DNA from: Verrucomicrobiaceae bacterium | Lineage (GTDB): Bacteria > Verrucomicrobiota > Verrucomicrobiia > Verrucomicrobiales > Verrucomicrobiaceae | Reading direction: 5' to 3' | DNA: 64,000 nt | NCBI GenBank assembly: GCA_016713035.1 | Contig: JADJPW010000001.1 | Coordinates: 806,001 to 870,000 of the forward strand | Shown: positions 33,466-42,354 of the stretch, one piece after another | How positions within the stretch are numbered: position 1 is the stretch's first letter | How the letters are laid out: every line of letters starts with the position of its first letter | Notes under the pieces: generated by a model | Seen by the model: the letters and a program-made list of their open reading frames with translations, nothing else | Told to the model about the DNA's origin: nothing | Databases searched by the model: none | Made by a program: the position numbers and the translations under genes

Positions 33466-34626
33466 ATGTCCCAACGCGCACGCTACATCATGATCGGAGG
33501 CTTCCTCGGAGCCGGTAAAACGACCACCGTCGGACGGTTGGCGCGGTATTTGAGCGATCAGGGCCTCAAAGTCGGCCTCATCACGAATGATCAGGCGGGT
33601 GGCCTCGTGGACACGAAGCTGCTGCGCGGCCAGGGCTATGCGACGGAGGAAATCGCGGGCGGCTGCTTCTGCTGCCGCTTCAACACGCTGGTGGATGCTG
33701 CGAGCAAGCTCACGAACAGCACGAAGCCGGATGTCTTTATCGCGGAGCCAGTGGGAAGCTGCACCGACCTCGTCGCCACGGTGACGTATCCGCTGCGCCG
33801 CATGTATGGCGATGCCTTCACCATCGCGCCGCTCAGTGTGCTGGTGGACCCGATCCGCGCCCGGCGTGTGTTCGGCCTCGATGACGGCGGCACCTTCTCC
33901 TCCAAAGTGGCCTACATCTTCAAAAAACAGCTCGAAGAGGCCGACATTATCGTCATCAGCAAAAGTGATCTCATCGACGAAACGCAGCGCGAGGAGCTGC
34001 GAGCCGTTTTGACGAAGGAATTCCCGCTCGCGAAGGTCGTCACGGCTTCGCCACGTCAGGAAACCGGTCTCGACGAGCTTTTCGCATGCCTCATGACTGA
34101 CGAGCAAGCGCGGCGCAATCCGATGGCCGTCGATTACGAAGTCTATGCCGATGGCGAAGCTCTCCTCGGCTGGCTGAATGCCACCGTCACGCTGAAATCG
34201 GACGATGAGTTCGAAGCGAACGACTTCCTCAAAAAGCTCGCCACGCATGTACAGGGCCGCTTGCAGCTCGCCGGCGTCGAGATCGCCCATTTCAAGATGA
34301 CCTTCAGTCCCGATGACGGCATCGCGGGCGAACTGGCGAGCATCAATCTCGTGCGCAGCGATTACGTGGCCGAACTCGGCATGGAACTCGACGAACCGAG
34401 CACTGGAGGCCAGCTCATCATCAATCTGCGTGCCGAGGCCGATCCCGCGTCGCTCATGGAAGCCGTGAAAGCCGGCGTCGAAGCCACCGCCGCGCAATTC
34501 TTCGGCCTCAAAGCCACGCTCGATCACGAAGAGCACTTCCGTCCGGGCAAACCGACGCCGACGCATCGCGACGGCGAAGTGGTGATGGAAACCAAAGGCG
34601 GCTGCAAACCCGGCAGCGGCTGCTGA
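33466..34626 (+). CDS. G3E-family GTPase (CobW-like metallochaperone)
   Basis: The 386-residue protein has a P-loop GGFLGAGKTT (residues 11-20), the metal-binding CFCC motif (C67, C69, C70) and the guanine-specificity motif SKSDL. These are the three hallmarks of CobW/UreG-type G3E GTPases, which insert metals into partner proteins. It carries a further Cys pair at the very end (GGCKPGSGC). Its divergent ArsR neighbour and the palindrome suggest metal-controlled expression. The recipient enzyme is not visible, and zinc is a common metal in this group. A rhodanese remnant follows directly. Confidence 0.87.
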   Translation: MSQRARYIMIGGFLGAGKTTTVGRLARYLSDQGLKVGLITNDQAGGLVDTKLLRGQGYATEEIAGGCFCCRFNTLVDAASKLTNSTKPDVFIAEPVGSCTDLVATVTYPLRRMYGDAFTIAPLSVLVDPIRARRVFGLDDGGTFSSKVAYIFKKQLEEADIIVISKSDLIDETQREELRAVLTKEFPLAKVVTASPRQETGLDELFACLMTDEQARRNPMAVDYEVYADGEALLGWLNATVTLKSDDEFEANDFLKKLATHVQGRLQLAGVEIAHFKMTFSPDDGIAGELASINLVRSDYVAELGMELDEPSTGGQLIINLRAEADPASLMEAVKAGVEATAAQFFGLKATLDHEEHFRPGKPTPTHRDGEVVMETKGGCKPGSGC

Positions 34627-34834
34627 ACCTTCCGAAGGCGCCGGCATCACCCCGGACAAAAACATCATCTGCTACTGCGGCACCTCCCGCGAAGGCAGCC
34701 TCATCTACTTCACGCTGAAACACGTTCTCAAATACCCCAACGTCCGCCTCTACGAAGGCTCGTGGAAGGAATACGTCTGGCTCGATGGCAAATCGCTACC
34801 TGCGGAGACCGGCGGCAAGGCGGCAGGGAAATAG
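34625..34834 (+). pseudogene. Rhodanese C-terminal remnant
   Basis: Directly after the GTPase stop, in another frame and without a start codon, about 70 codons read GITPDKNIICYCGTSREGS and then KYPNVRLYEGSWKEYVWL, up to a TAG at 34832. This is the C-terminal active-site half of a thiosulfate sulfurtransferase (active-site Cys in CYCGTSREGS). The N-terminal half is missing. It is probably the leftover of a deletion that fused the GTPase gene to this site. Confidence 0.7.
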
Positions 34835-35316
34835 ACCGATTCCCGTTACCAACCGCAGGTTAAAGGAACGGAGAGTTTCTGAGCTGAGACTTCCCTGCCT
34901 CGATCACGGACTGGGAGCCTGTTCCCATCGAACTCCTGCGACGACATGTTTGATTCAGCAGAATTGCTGATGGACGATGACGCGGCGGAGGGACTGCGGC
35001 ATGGCGGCAGGAGCATGGGGCGGGCTTTCAGCCCTTCATCACCTGGTTTTTGCTGCGTCCCCTCCCCTGGGCCGTTGGCCCAGGCTGGTATGGGGTGCGC
35101 CTTTGGCGCGAGGATGCAGAAAACGGGGGGGATGGGAATCATGCGCCAGTGAATGCGTGGAAGGTTTTCGCGAGGCTCTTCGTCAATGGAATTTGGGAGT
35201 CGGTGAGCTTAGGATGCTCCATCCGCGGAGAGCGAGAGTGGGGGGGAATACGAAGGAGAAAATGCACCAACCAAGGTGCCGCGATTCCAAAAGGCTCAGA
35301 ACCAAGGCGGATAAAA
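34835..35316. other. Intergenic region containing one dispersed-repeat copy
   Basis: These 480 bases hold no supported gene. They contain repeat copy 1 at 35010-35116 and a stretch of low-information sequence after the rhodanese remnant. The minus-strand pseudopilin gene begins its stop at the far end. Confidence 0.45.
35010..35116. repeat. Dispersed ~100-bp repeat, copy 1
   Basis: The block starts GAGCATGGGGCGGGCT and contains the palindromes GGGCCGTTGGCCC and GCGCCTTTGGCGC, ending GAGGATG. A second copy stands at 36012-36112 with only small differences. The two hairpin-forming motifs recall REP-like elements. Confidence 0.7.
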
Positions 35317-35898
35317 TCACCAGCTTTTGATGTTGTCCTCCCACGTCGCCGGATCGCCATCGGGACCGGCGGAGAAGATGGCGATGTCGATTGGCAGAAA
35401 GGGGTTCTTTGGAGCTGTGGTGGTATCTGGATTGGCGATTTTGCCATCCTGATCGATGTCGAGCAGGATGTGGTATTCATGGCCCCACCTATCGCTCAAC
35501 ACCCATTCCTGGGACTCTTGCCAAATGCCGTCACGTTGATTTCGAGCGACCGGAAACTCGCTGAACACGATTCCCTTTGGATTTAACAGAGGATTCTGCC
35601 CCATCAGCGAGGAAAGAATAGCACCACGAGATGTTGTTTTAAGATCGGGAGCGCCTCGTGCGGAAGAGGGCGGTAAGTAACCATACTCAAGCTCAAAGCA
35701 TTGAAGTCCATTTCGGAATCCCTTCATCACATCGAGGGTTTTTATGAGGAGATGATCACGGTGTCTATCCAGATACATGAAGGGTCTGAAGTTAAGCAGC
35801 AACCACACAAGCAAGATGGCCGTCAGCAGGGCTAGGATGCTTTTCCCCAGACAGGCACAGCCTGTCATGCGTGCAATGCGTCGTTCTCCATCAGACAT
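35317..35898 (-). CDS. Membrane-anchored GspG-like pseudopilin-type protein
   Basis: The 193-residue protein has an N-terminal membrane helix (LALLTAILLVWLLLNF). A C-terminal segment follows with DRWGHEYHILLDIDQDGKI and FSAGPDGDPATWEDNI. This type of ending is seen in type II secretion GspG-like and related pseudopilins, where Asp residues bind calcium. The classic prepilin cleavage motif is not obvious. No other secretion genes are near. Many Verrucomicrobiota encode scattered proteins of this form. It may be a solitary gene of unknown purpose. Confidence 0.6.
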   Translation of the reverse strand: MSDGERRIARMTGCACLGKSILALLTAILLVWLLLNFRPFMYLDRHRDHLLIKTLDVMKGFRNGLQCFELEYGYLPPSSARGAPDLKTTSRGAILSSLMGQNPLLNPKGIVFSEFPVARNQRDGIWQESQEWVLSDRWGHEYHILLDIDQDGKIANPDTTTAPKNPFLPIDIAIFSAGPDGDPATWEDNIKSW

Positions 35899-36011
35899 GG
35901 ATAAGTTTTATCAGGTGTCAGGCCTCTGCGTCGAGTTCTAAATCACGCCAAACCCGCCGAAGCCACCTTAGCGGAATCCAGCACGGGTGCGTCATCGTGG
36001 GAAAGGACGAT

Positions 36012-36112
36012 GAGGAGCATGGGGCGGGCTTACAGCCCTTCACCTGGTTTTTGCGGCCAACCCTGGGCCGTTGGCCCAGGCTGATATGGGGAGCGCCTTT
36101 GGCGCGAGGATG
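36012..36112. repeat. Dispersed ~100-bp repeat, copy 2
   Basis: This copy shares with 35010-35116 the order of GAGCATGGGGCGGGCT, a CACCTGGTTTTTGC spacer, the palindromes GGGCCGTTGGCCC and GCGCCTTTGGCGC, and the end GAGGATG. It lacks about seven bases in the middle. The IS1380 element inserted six bases after it. Confidence 0.7.
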
Positions 36113-36118
36113 TTTGAA

Positions 36119-37517
36119 CCTGGATAATGCAATAGAGTAGCTGGAGTGAAGCGAAGGGGTGTTACTACGAGGGATTGACGCGTGTGGCAGAATCACCGTG
36201 ATGGTGAATCTACCGATTGAATACTCCGACAAGCCTGTGACGCCCTTTGGCGGCATGGCGTTGATGAAGCGTTTTGTGGATCAGACTGGTATCCGCGAAC
36301 ATCTGGCCACCTTGGATCTGCCTCAAGGCGGGTCGAATCGAGCGTATGATCCGGTGCAGATCATTGAAAGCTTTTGGCTTGGCATCTGGACGGGGGCTAG
36401 CCGCTACATCCACTGCGATTGGTTGCGCCAGGATCAAACGCTTGCAGCCATTTTTGGCTATGAGAGCCTGCCAAGCCAAAGCACCTACAGCCGGTTCTTC
36501 GGCAAGTTCTCTCATGCGCGCAACACGGTGGTGTTCCCAGCCTTACAGAAGTGGTTCTTTGCGCAAATCAACGTGGGAGCAGTGACGGTGGACTTCGACA
36601 GCACGGTCATCACGCGCGATGGCAGCCAGGAAGGCGCTGCCAAGGGCTACAACCCCAACCGCAAAGGGCGCAACTCGCACCATCCGCTCATGGCCTTCAT
36701 CAGTCAGACACGGATGGTGGCCAATGCGTGGCTGCGCCCGGGCAACACGGCAGCGTGCTCCAATTGCGTCGAGTTCATGCGCGAGACTTTCGATGAGGCG
36801 CTCGCGGGAGTGAAGGTGGGCCTCGTGCGTGGCGACAGCGGTTTTTATACTGACGAAATCCTGAGCGCGTTGGAAGAGCGCAGCCTCAAGTACATCATCG
36901 CCGCGCGGGCCTACTCCAACATCAAGAACGAGGTCCACGGCATGAAGGACTGGGTGGAAATCTGCCCTGGCATCGCAGTCAAAGAGTGGCGGCATCAGCC
37001 AGCCGATTCGAAGGCCAAGGCGCGTCGGCACATTGTGGTGCGTAAGCAGATCAGTCGCCGTCCACAGGCCGGAGGCAAGCTGCTCTTCGACGACCTGCCC
37101 GACTACCGCTTTAGCCTGTATGTGACCAATCTCGACCTGCCGCTCGATCAGATATGGAACATCTACAACACTCGGGCCGACTGCGAGAACAGGATCAAGG
37201 AGTTGAAGCAAGACTTCGGCCTCGACGCGTTCTGCCTGCAGGACTTTTGGGCGACGGAGGCCTCGTTCCGCTTCATCATGGTAGCCTATAATCTGATGAG
37301 TCTGTTCCGGCATTTTGGACTCAACAGTCACAATCAAGCCACCTTGGCGACGCTGCGATCCTATTGCTTTGCAATAGGCGGTTGGGTCAGACAACACGCT
37401 CGAAAGCGAGTGCTCAAGCTCTCACTGCCTGGCAAAAAACGTCCCTGGATGGACGCTATCTTCCGCCAAATCGAGGCTCGCCCACCGCCGTTCGCTTACT
37501 CAATTGCATAATCCGGG
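36119..37517 (+). mobile_element. Complete IS1380-family insertion sequence
   Basis: The element is about 1.4 kb long with imperfect terminal inverted repeats: left CCTGGATAATGCAATAGAG, right (reverse complement) CCCGGATTATGCAATTGAG, which differ at two positions. It is flanked by the direct repeat TTGAA on both sides (36114-36118 and 37518-37522), the mark of a recent target duplication. It holds one transposase gene whose stop codon lies inside the right repeat. Confidence 0.88.
36201..37511 (+). CDS. IS1380-family transposase
   Basis: The enzyme of about 436 residues starts MVNLPIEYSDKPVTPFGG at 36201; an in-frame start at 36159 is also possible. DDE residues are visible as VDFDSTVITRDG, GLVRGDSGFYTDEI and NRIKELKQDFGLDAF. 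It cuts the element ends and moves it by cut and paste. The reading frame is intact and the TAA falls in the right inverted repeat. The copy may be active. It has no resemblance in detail to the remnant at 10896-11495 besides the family. Confidence 0.9.
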   Translation: MVNLPIEYSDKPVTPFGGMALMKRFVDQTGIREHLATLDLPQGGSNRAYDPVQIIESFWLGIWTGASRYIHCDWLRQDQTLAAIFGYESLPSQSTYSRFFGKFSHARNTVVFPALQKWFFAQINVGAVTVDFDSTVITRDGSQEGAAKGYNPNRKGRNSHHPLMAFISQTRMVANAWLRPGNTAACSNCVEFMRETFDEALAGVKVGLVRGDSGFYTDEILSALEERSLKYIIAARAYSNIKNEVHGMKDWVEICPGIAVKEWRHQPADSKAKARRHIVVRKQISRRPQAGGKLLFDDLPDYRFSLYVTNLDLPLDQIWNIYNTRADCENRIKELKQDFGLDAFCLQDFWATEASFRFIMVAYNLMSLFRHFGLNSHNQATLATLRSYCFAIGGWVRQHARKRVLKLSLPGKKRPWMDAIFRQIEARPPPFAYSIA

Positions 37518-37859
37518 TTGAACGAGAAATGGGAACTCTGTGCTCCTCGGTGCCCTCGGTGGTAGAACTCTGCAGCTTCAGGGAGGCGGAGGCGGATCAA
37601 CCAAGAACCAAGAACCAAGTACTCTTATCCCATCCGTATCATCTGTGGTGAAACCATCCGTTCATCCGTGGTAAAAAAGACGCCGCAGGATCGAGGACGA
37701 GTTCGAGAGCCAAGCGAAGCGAATCAACGAGGACGAACTGGGAACAACGAAACCTACCCAGCCACTGTGCCTCTCCGTGCCCCACTGTGGTAGAGTTCTG
37801 CGGCTTCAGGGAGGCGGAGTAGGAGGCGGATAGAGATGGAAGATGAAGAGCAAGAAAGA
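37518..37859. repeat. Intergenic region with duplicated repeat unit
   Basis: Two related units occur at 37541-37596 and 37767-37830. Both contain GTGC, a CTC/CCGTGCC part and GTGGTAGA, then CTTCAGGGAGGCGGAG. Between them are CATCTGTGGTGAAACC and CATCCGTGGTAAAAAAG. I see no gene. These look like dispersed intergenic repeats that have been duplicated locally. Confidence 0.55.
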
Positions 37860-39248
37860 TCAAGCCAAGCCCGCCGAAGCCACCTTACCCTCGTTATTCA
37901 CGATCTTTCCGGCGAGGTCGGCTTTGCAGTCGGCTTTGAGTTCGTCGCGGAATTTGCGGACGAAGGACTGGGTGGGCCAGGCGGAGGCTTCGCCGAAGGC
38001 GCAGATGGTGCGGCCGTCGATTTGCACGGCGACTTGCTCCAGGGTGTCCACGTCGTCGGGGCTGGCGTTGCCGGAGACGATGCGGTCGCTGATCTTTTTC
38101 ATCCACAGGCTGCCTTCACGGCAGGGGGTGCATTGGCCGCAGCTCTCGTGGGCGTAGAAGTTGTTCAGGTTGTTGATGACCCAGGTCATGCTGCGGGAGT
38201 CATCCATGATGATGACGCCGCCAGAGCCGGCCATGGTGCCGCAGGCGGCCATGGTGTCGAAGTCCATGGGGATGTCCATGATGGTGAGTTCGCGGCCGTC
38301 CTTCATTTTGAATTTCTCATCGGCTCGCAGGACTTTGGCGGAGCTGCCGCCGGGGATGATGGCTTTGAGCTTGCGACCGGGTTTGAGGCCGCCGCAGAGG
38401 TCGTTGATGACCTCGCCCATGGTGAGCTTGCCGACTTGGATTTCGTAGTAGCCGGGTTTTTGCACGTCGCCGGAGACGCATAGGATGCGGGTGCCTGTGT
38501 TGTTGGGGGTGCCGAGCTTGGCGTATTCGGCGCCGCCCATTTGCAGGATGTGCTTCACATGGCAGAGGCTTTCCACGTTGTTGACGATGGTGGGGCTCAT
38601 GTAGAGGCCGAGTGCGGCGGGGAAATAGGGCGGCTTGATGCGTGGGTAGGGGCGCTTGCCTTCGAGGGACTCGATGAGGCCGGTCTCTTCGCCGCAGATG
38701 TAGGCTCCGGCACCGCGGTGGACGTAGATTTCGCAGTCGAAGCCGCTGCCCTGGATGTTTTTGCCGAGGAAGCCTTTTTCGTGGGCCTCTGCGATGGCTT
38801 TTTCGACGATGATGGCGGCCTGGGGGAATTCTTCGCGGATGTAGATGTAGGCGAGCTTGGCCCCGACGGCGAAGCAGGCGATGGTCATGCCCTCGATGAG
38901 CTGATGCGGGTCTTGATGAAGGATGTAGCGGTCTTTGAAGGTGCCGGGCTCGGATTCATCGGCGTTGCAGATGAGATAGACGGGCTTGGTATTGGTGGGC
39001 GGGATGAAGCCCCATTTCACGCCGGTGGGGAAGCCTGCGCCGCCACGGCCACGGAGGCCGCTGGCCTTCACTTCATTGGTGATGGCGCTGCGCTCCATCT
39101 TGAGGGCTTTTTTGAGCATCTCGTAGCCGCCGTCGGCGATGGCGCAGTCGATGGAGGTATTCCAGCCGACACGATCGACGTTTTTGAAGATGAGGCGGTG
39201 TTCGCGTGGGTGGGGCTGTTTGCCGGGGAGATACGAGATGGAGGACAT
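37860..39248 (-). CDS. nuoF: NADH-quinone oxidoreductase subunit F
   Basis: The 462-residue flavoprotein subunit transfers electrons from NADH to FMN and then to iron-sulfur centres. Landmarks are the FMN/NADH sites GLRGRGGAGFPTGVKW and GAGAYICGEETGLIESLEGKR, and the N3 cluster ligands ESCGQCTPCREG with a further Cys in TICAFGE. It lacks the companion genes nuoE and nuoG in this window. This is unusual, since nuoEFG form a module. The C-terminal tail of about 40 residues has no special features. It may serve Complex I encoded elsewhere or a separate NADH-dependent hydrogenase or dehydrogenase. lysA lies 34 bases upstream on the same strand. Confidence 0.92.
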   Translation of the reverse strand: MSSISYLPGKQPHPREHRLIFKNVDRVGWNTSIDCAIADGGYEMLKKALKMERSAITNEVKASGLRGRGGAGFPTGVKWGFIPPTNTKPVYLICNADESEPGTFKDRYILHQDPHQLIEGMTIACFAVGAKLAYIYIREEFPQAAIIVEKAIAEAHEKGFLGKNIQGSGFDCEIYVHRGAGAYICGEETGLIESLEGKRPYPRIKPPYFPAALGLYMSPTIVNNVESLCHVKHILQMGGAEYAKLGTPNNTGTRILCVSGDVQKPGYYEIQVGKLTMGEVINDLCGGLKPGRKLKAIIPGGSSAKVLRADEKFKMKDGRELTIMDIPMDFDTMAACGTMAGSGGVIIMDDSRSMTWVINNLNNFYAHESCGQCTPCREGSLWMKKISDRIVSGNASPDDVDTLEQVAVQIDGRTICAFGEASAWPTQSFVRKFRDELKADCKADLAGKIVNNEGKVASAGLA

Positions 39249-39281
39249 GGGGCGTGTAAGTTTAAAAAGGCTCTACGTGGA

Positions 39282-40574
39282 TCAGGCGGTGTGCTCGCCA
39301 CGGATGACATCATCGAGGGACTGCCGCTCGCGGACGAGGGTGGCCTTGTCGCCATCGACGAGGATTTCGGCGGGAAGTGGGCGGGTGTTGTAGTTCGATG
39401 CCATGGTGAAGCCGTAGGCTCCAGCGCTCATGACGGCGAGTACGTCGCCTGCCTGCACGGGGGCCATCTCGCGGTTCTGGGCGAGGAAGTCGCCACTTTC
39501 GCAGATGGGGCCGACGACATCGGCGAGCTCGGTTTTTGCATCGGCGGGCTTTTGGACGGGGACGATCTGGTGCCAGCCTTCGTAGAGGGTGGGGCGGATG
39601 AGGTCATTCATGCCTGCATCGACGATTTTGAAGGTCTTGGCGCTGCCGCGTTTCTCGTAGAGCACGGAGGTGAGGAGGACGCCGGCATTGCCGACCATGA
39701 AGCGTCCGGGCTCACAGAGGATGCGTAGGCCCAGTGGGGTCAAGAGTGGCACCACAGCCTGTGCGTAGGCCTGGACGGTGAGTGGGTGAGTTTCGGCGTT
39801 TTGTTGCCACCAGGTGTCTGGGCCGGAGTCGAGCGACTGGCGGTAATTGATGCCGATGCCGCCGCCGATGCTGAAGAACTCGATGCGGTGCCGCTCCTGG
39901 ATGGTTTTGACCAGTGGGATGACTTTTTGCACGGCCTCGACAAAGGGATCGACGGTGGTGAGCTGGGAGCCGATGTGCATCTGGAGGCCGCGGATGATGA
40001 GATTCGGGCACTCGGCAGCGATGCGTGCGTAAACGTCGATGATCTGATCGAAGTCGATGCCGAATTTGTTCTCGCTTTTGCCGGTGGTGATTTTGGCGTG
40101 GGTTTTGGCATCCACATTGGGATTCACACGGACGGCGACGGGGGCTTTTTTGCCGAGTTCACCGGCGATGCGGTCGATGTAGCGGAGCTCTGCCTCGGAC
40201 TCGGCATTGAAGCAGTAGATGCCCTGGTTGAGTGCGTAGATGATTTCGTCGCGTGTCTTGCCGACGCCTGCGAAGGTGCATTTGGAGGGATCGCCACCGG
40301 CTTTGATGACGCGGAAGAGCTCGCCTGCGGAGACGATGTCGAAGCCGCCGCCGAGCTTGGCGATGGTGGAGAGCACGGCGAGGTTGGAGTTCGCTTTGAC
40401 GGCGTAGCAGACAAGGTGGTTCAGCGGAGCGAGGGCTGCATCGAGGCGTGTGAAGTGATCGGTGATGGTACCTTTGCTATAAACATACAGCGGAGTGCCG
40501 TGCGTGGTCGCTAAGGAGCCGAGGTCAATATTCTCGCAATGAAGGCGGTCGTTTTGGTAATGGAAGCGGTGCAT
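39282..40574 (-). CDS. lysA: Diaminopimelate decarboxylase
   Basis: The 430-residue PLP enzyme makes lysine from meso-diaminopimelate, the last step of lysine synthesis. Lys60 in CYAVKANSN is the PLP lysine. HIGSQLTTVDPF, ISIGGGIGINYR-like and EPGRFMVGNAGVL blocks follow, and the second catalytic Cys is in GPICESGDFLAQ. All are canonical for the alanine-racemase-like fold III. The gene precedes nuoF by 34 bases; they may share a transcript although the functions are unrelated. The start MHRFHYQND is set by the only plausible ATG. Confidence 0.94.
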   Translation of the reverse strand: MHRFHYQNDRLHCENIDLGSLATTHGTPLYVYSKGTITDHFTRLDAALAPLNHLVCYAVKANSNLAVLSTIAKLGGGFDIVSAGELFRVIKAGGDPSKCTFAGVGKTRDEIIYALNQGIYCFNAESEAELRYIDRIAGELGKKAPVAVRVNPNVDAKTHAKITTGKSENKFGIDFDQIIDVYARIAAECPNLIIRGLQMHIGSQLTTVDPFVEAVQKVIPLVKTIQERHRIEFFSIGGGIGINYRQSLDSGPDTWWQQNAETHPLTVQAYAQAVVPLLTPLGLRILCEPGRFMVGNAGVLLTSVLYEKRGSAKTFKIVDAGMNDLIRPTLYEGWHQIVPVQKPADAKTELADVVGPICESGDFLAQNREMAPVQAGDVLAVMSAGAYGFTMASNYNTRPLPAEILVDGDKATLVRERQSLDDVIRGEHTA

Positions 40575-40723
40575 GTGAGCAGCGTTTCATAGGCGGATGC
40601 ACGGGAGACGCAACCCTGGGGCGGGTGTCTGGGGGTAAAGTGCGAAAAAGTCTGCGTAAAGGTCGATCTTCGGGCTTGCGCTGTGTAGAAAAGCGGGCAC
40701 TTATCCGCCCCCTTTTCCGGGAT

Positions 40724-40798
40724 GCGCAGGTAGCTCAGCGGTAGAGCAGTTGGCTTTTAACCAATTGGTCGAGGGTTCGATCCCCTCCCTGCGTACCA
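40724..40798 (+). tRNA. tRNA-Lys (TTT anticodon), CCA encoded
   Basis: The acceptor GCGCAGG pairs with CCTGCGT (the first pair is G-U). The D arm holds AGCTCAGCGGTAGAGC, the anticodon loop is CTTTTAA with anticodon TTT, and the T arm is GGGTTCGATCCC. An A discriminator and CCA follow at 40795-40798. A possible promoter (TTGCGC, 17 bases, ACTTAT) lies about 25 bases upstream. Confidence 0.95.
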
Positions 40799-40841
40799 TC
40801 TTTATCGGAAAAGAAACCCCCGAGTGCAAAACAAAGCACTC

Positions 40842-42269
40842 TCACTCACGACGCGGAATGCGTGAGACCTTCCAGTCGGTCGATCCACCAGGGACATCGC
40901 CCAAATCCATGCCGAGAGAGGTCTGGATGCTGGTGGAGGTGCCGGAGGGATTCCCCACGCGGTAAGCGCCATTGACGGAGGTGGATGAGCGCAAAATGCT
41001 GCGGGCGATGTCTCGCTCGGCCCGGTTGCCATTGGCGAGGAGCGGATCGCGATTGATGTCGGTGCGGGGCTCGACTTTGACCCAATTGGAGTTTTTCCAG
41101 TAATCGCCGTTCCAGACGCGGTTGGCAGAGCTGGGGACGTAGATGGCGAAGCGGTCAAAAAGCACCTCCGGCACGTAGCGGCTGCCGACACGACTGATGA
41201 GCGGCGGATCGACCGGGTCGGGGCGGCCCTCGGTGGATTCGAGCAGGTATTCTTTGTCTTCGATTTTCACCACGCACCAAGCGTGCCCGCCGAGGTCGCC
41301 GTAGCGTCCGAGAGCGACTCGGACCTGGTAGCCGAGGGAGAGGAGCCAGTCCGCGAGAAAGATGGTGGAGTCTTCACAGTCCCCCGTGCGGAGGCGCTGG
41401 GTTTCATCCGCGAATTGCCAGGAGTCGAGATGGTTTTTGCTGGCGTATTTGGAGTCAGAGGCACCTGGATCATTCGTATAGCGGCAGTGGTCATGCACTG
41501 CGGACCAGATGGTGAAGAGCTTCTGGATACGGGATTCGTTTTTCGCGAAGGTGGCTGGTGGGGAGTAGCCGGTGAGGAATTCATTCACGTAATGAAATGT
41601 CCCTTTCGAGTCTGATGCGATGACGGCATATTTACGAGCACATTTGGGGCACTCCAGAGCCATGCTGCGCTGCTGGCGGGAGAGATGCATGAAGTGTGGC
41701 TGCTTGCAGTGAACGCACACACTGTAAAATGGCTGTGTGCCATTCGACTTCGTCAGTGCCTCTGGCGTGAAGTCATCTAGGCGCTGGCCTTGGACCATGA
41801 GGGCCTCGTACATGAGCCCTGCGGCACGTTTGCGGATGGCGATGGCCAGATGTGTCATGTCTGCCTGCTCTGCGTGGCGGTATTCGTGGAATTTTTCCAG
41901 CAAGTCCTTCAGGCTCGGGCTGGAGGCACTGCAAATGGAGACACGGAAGTATCGTGGCATGCCCTCCTGCACCTTGCTCGTGACTTTGTTGAGGTCAGTG
42001 AGGTCGAGGTTTTCGTAATTCTTCGCGAGCCATGCTTCCAGCTCGGGATCGACCCGCAGTGGCTCCAATTTGGTAGCGACGCGTGAGTAATTCACCTGGT
42101 CGAGAGACTCCACCTTAAATCGAGCCTCCGAGTAGGAGCTGCTGGAGAAATTAAGGAACTCGGAAAGCCGCATTTTCCAGCCGGTCAGCCAGCCCGCATG
42201 GAGGGCATAGAGCGTCGCCGTGGCCATGATGACCAAGGCGATGCAAATGGTGAGCAACTTCGATTTCAT
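40842..42269 (-). CDS. Membrane-anchored transglutaminase-like protein with a zinc-ribbon-like motif
   Basis: The 475-residue protein has an N-terminal membrane helix (residues 6-22) and a helical domain. A Cys-rich stretch follows (VCVHCKQPH, then ECPKCARKY) like a rubredoxin or zinc ribbon. A transglutaminase-like core then shows a catalytic Cys in LRTGDCEDST, a His in LGGHAWCVVKIE and a Glu or Asp in LLESTEG. Such folds act as proteases or amidases or bind peptidoglycan. The substrate is unknown. The gene lies between tRNA-Lys and a small lipoprotein gene. The start ATG follows an AT-rich gap that is plausible as a promoter. Confidence 0.7.
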   Translation of the reverse strand: MKSKLLTICIALVIMATATLYALHAGWLTGWKMRLSEFLNFSSSSYSEARFKVESLDQVNYSRVATKLEPLRVDPELEAWLAKNYENLDLTDLNKVTSKVQEGMPRYFRVSICSASSPSLKDLLEKFHEYRHAEQADMTHLAIAIRKRAAGLMYEALMVQGQRLDDFTPEALTKSNGTQPFYSVCVHCKQPHFMHLSRQQRSMALECPKCARKYAVIASDSKGTFHYVNEFLTGYSPPATFAKNESRIQKLFTIWSAVHDHCRYTNDPGASDSKYASKNHLDSWQFADETQRLRTGDCEDSTIFLADWLLSLGYQVRVALGRYGDLGGHAWCVVKIEDKEYLLESTEGRPDPVDPPLISRVGSRYVPEVLFDRFAIYVPSSANRVWNGDYWKNSNWVKVEPRTDINRDPLLANGNRAERDIARSILRSSTSVNGAYRVGNPSGTSTSIQTSLGMDLGDVPGGSTDWKVSRIPRRE

Positions 42270-42354
42270 GCCCTTGATTATAATTTTTATAAAATGAGAA
42301 GCAATTTAAAAGAATGTCTCGTTTTATAAAAATCCCCCACCCTGCCCTTTTTCG

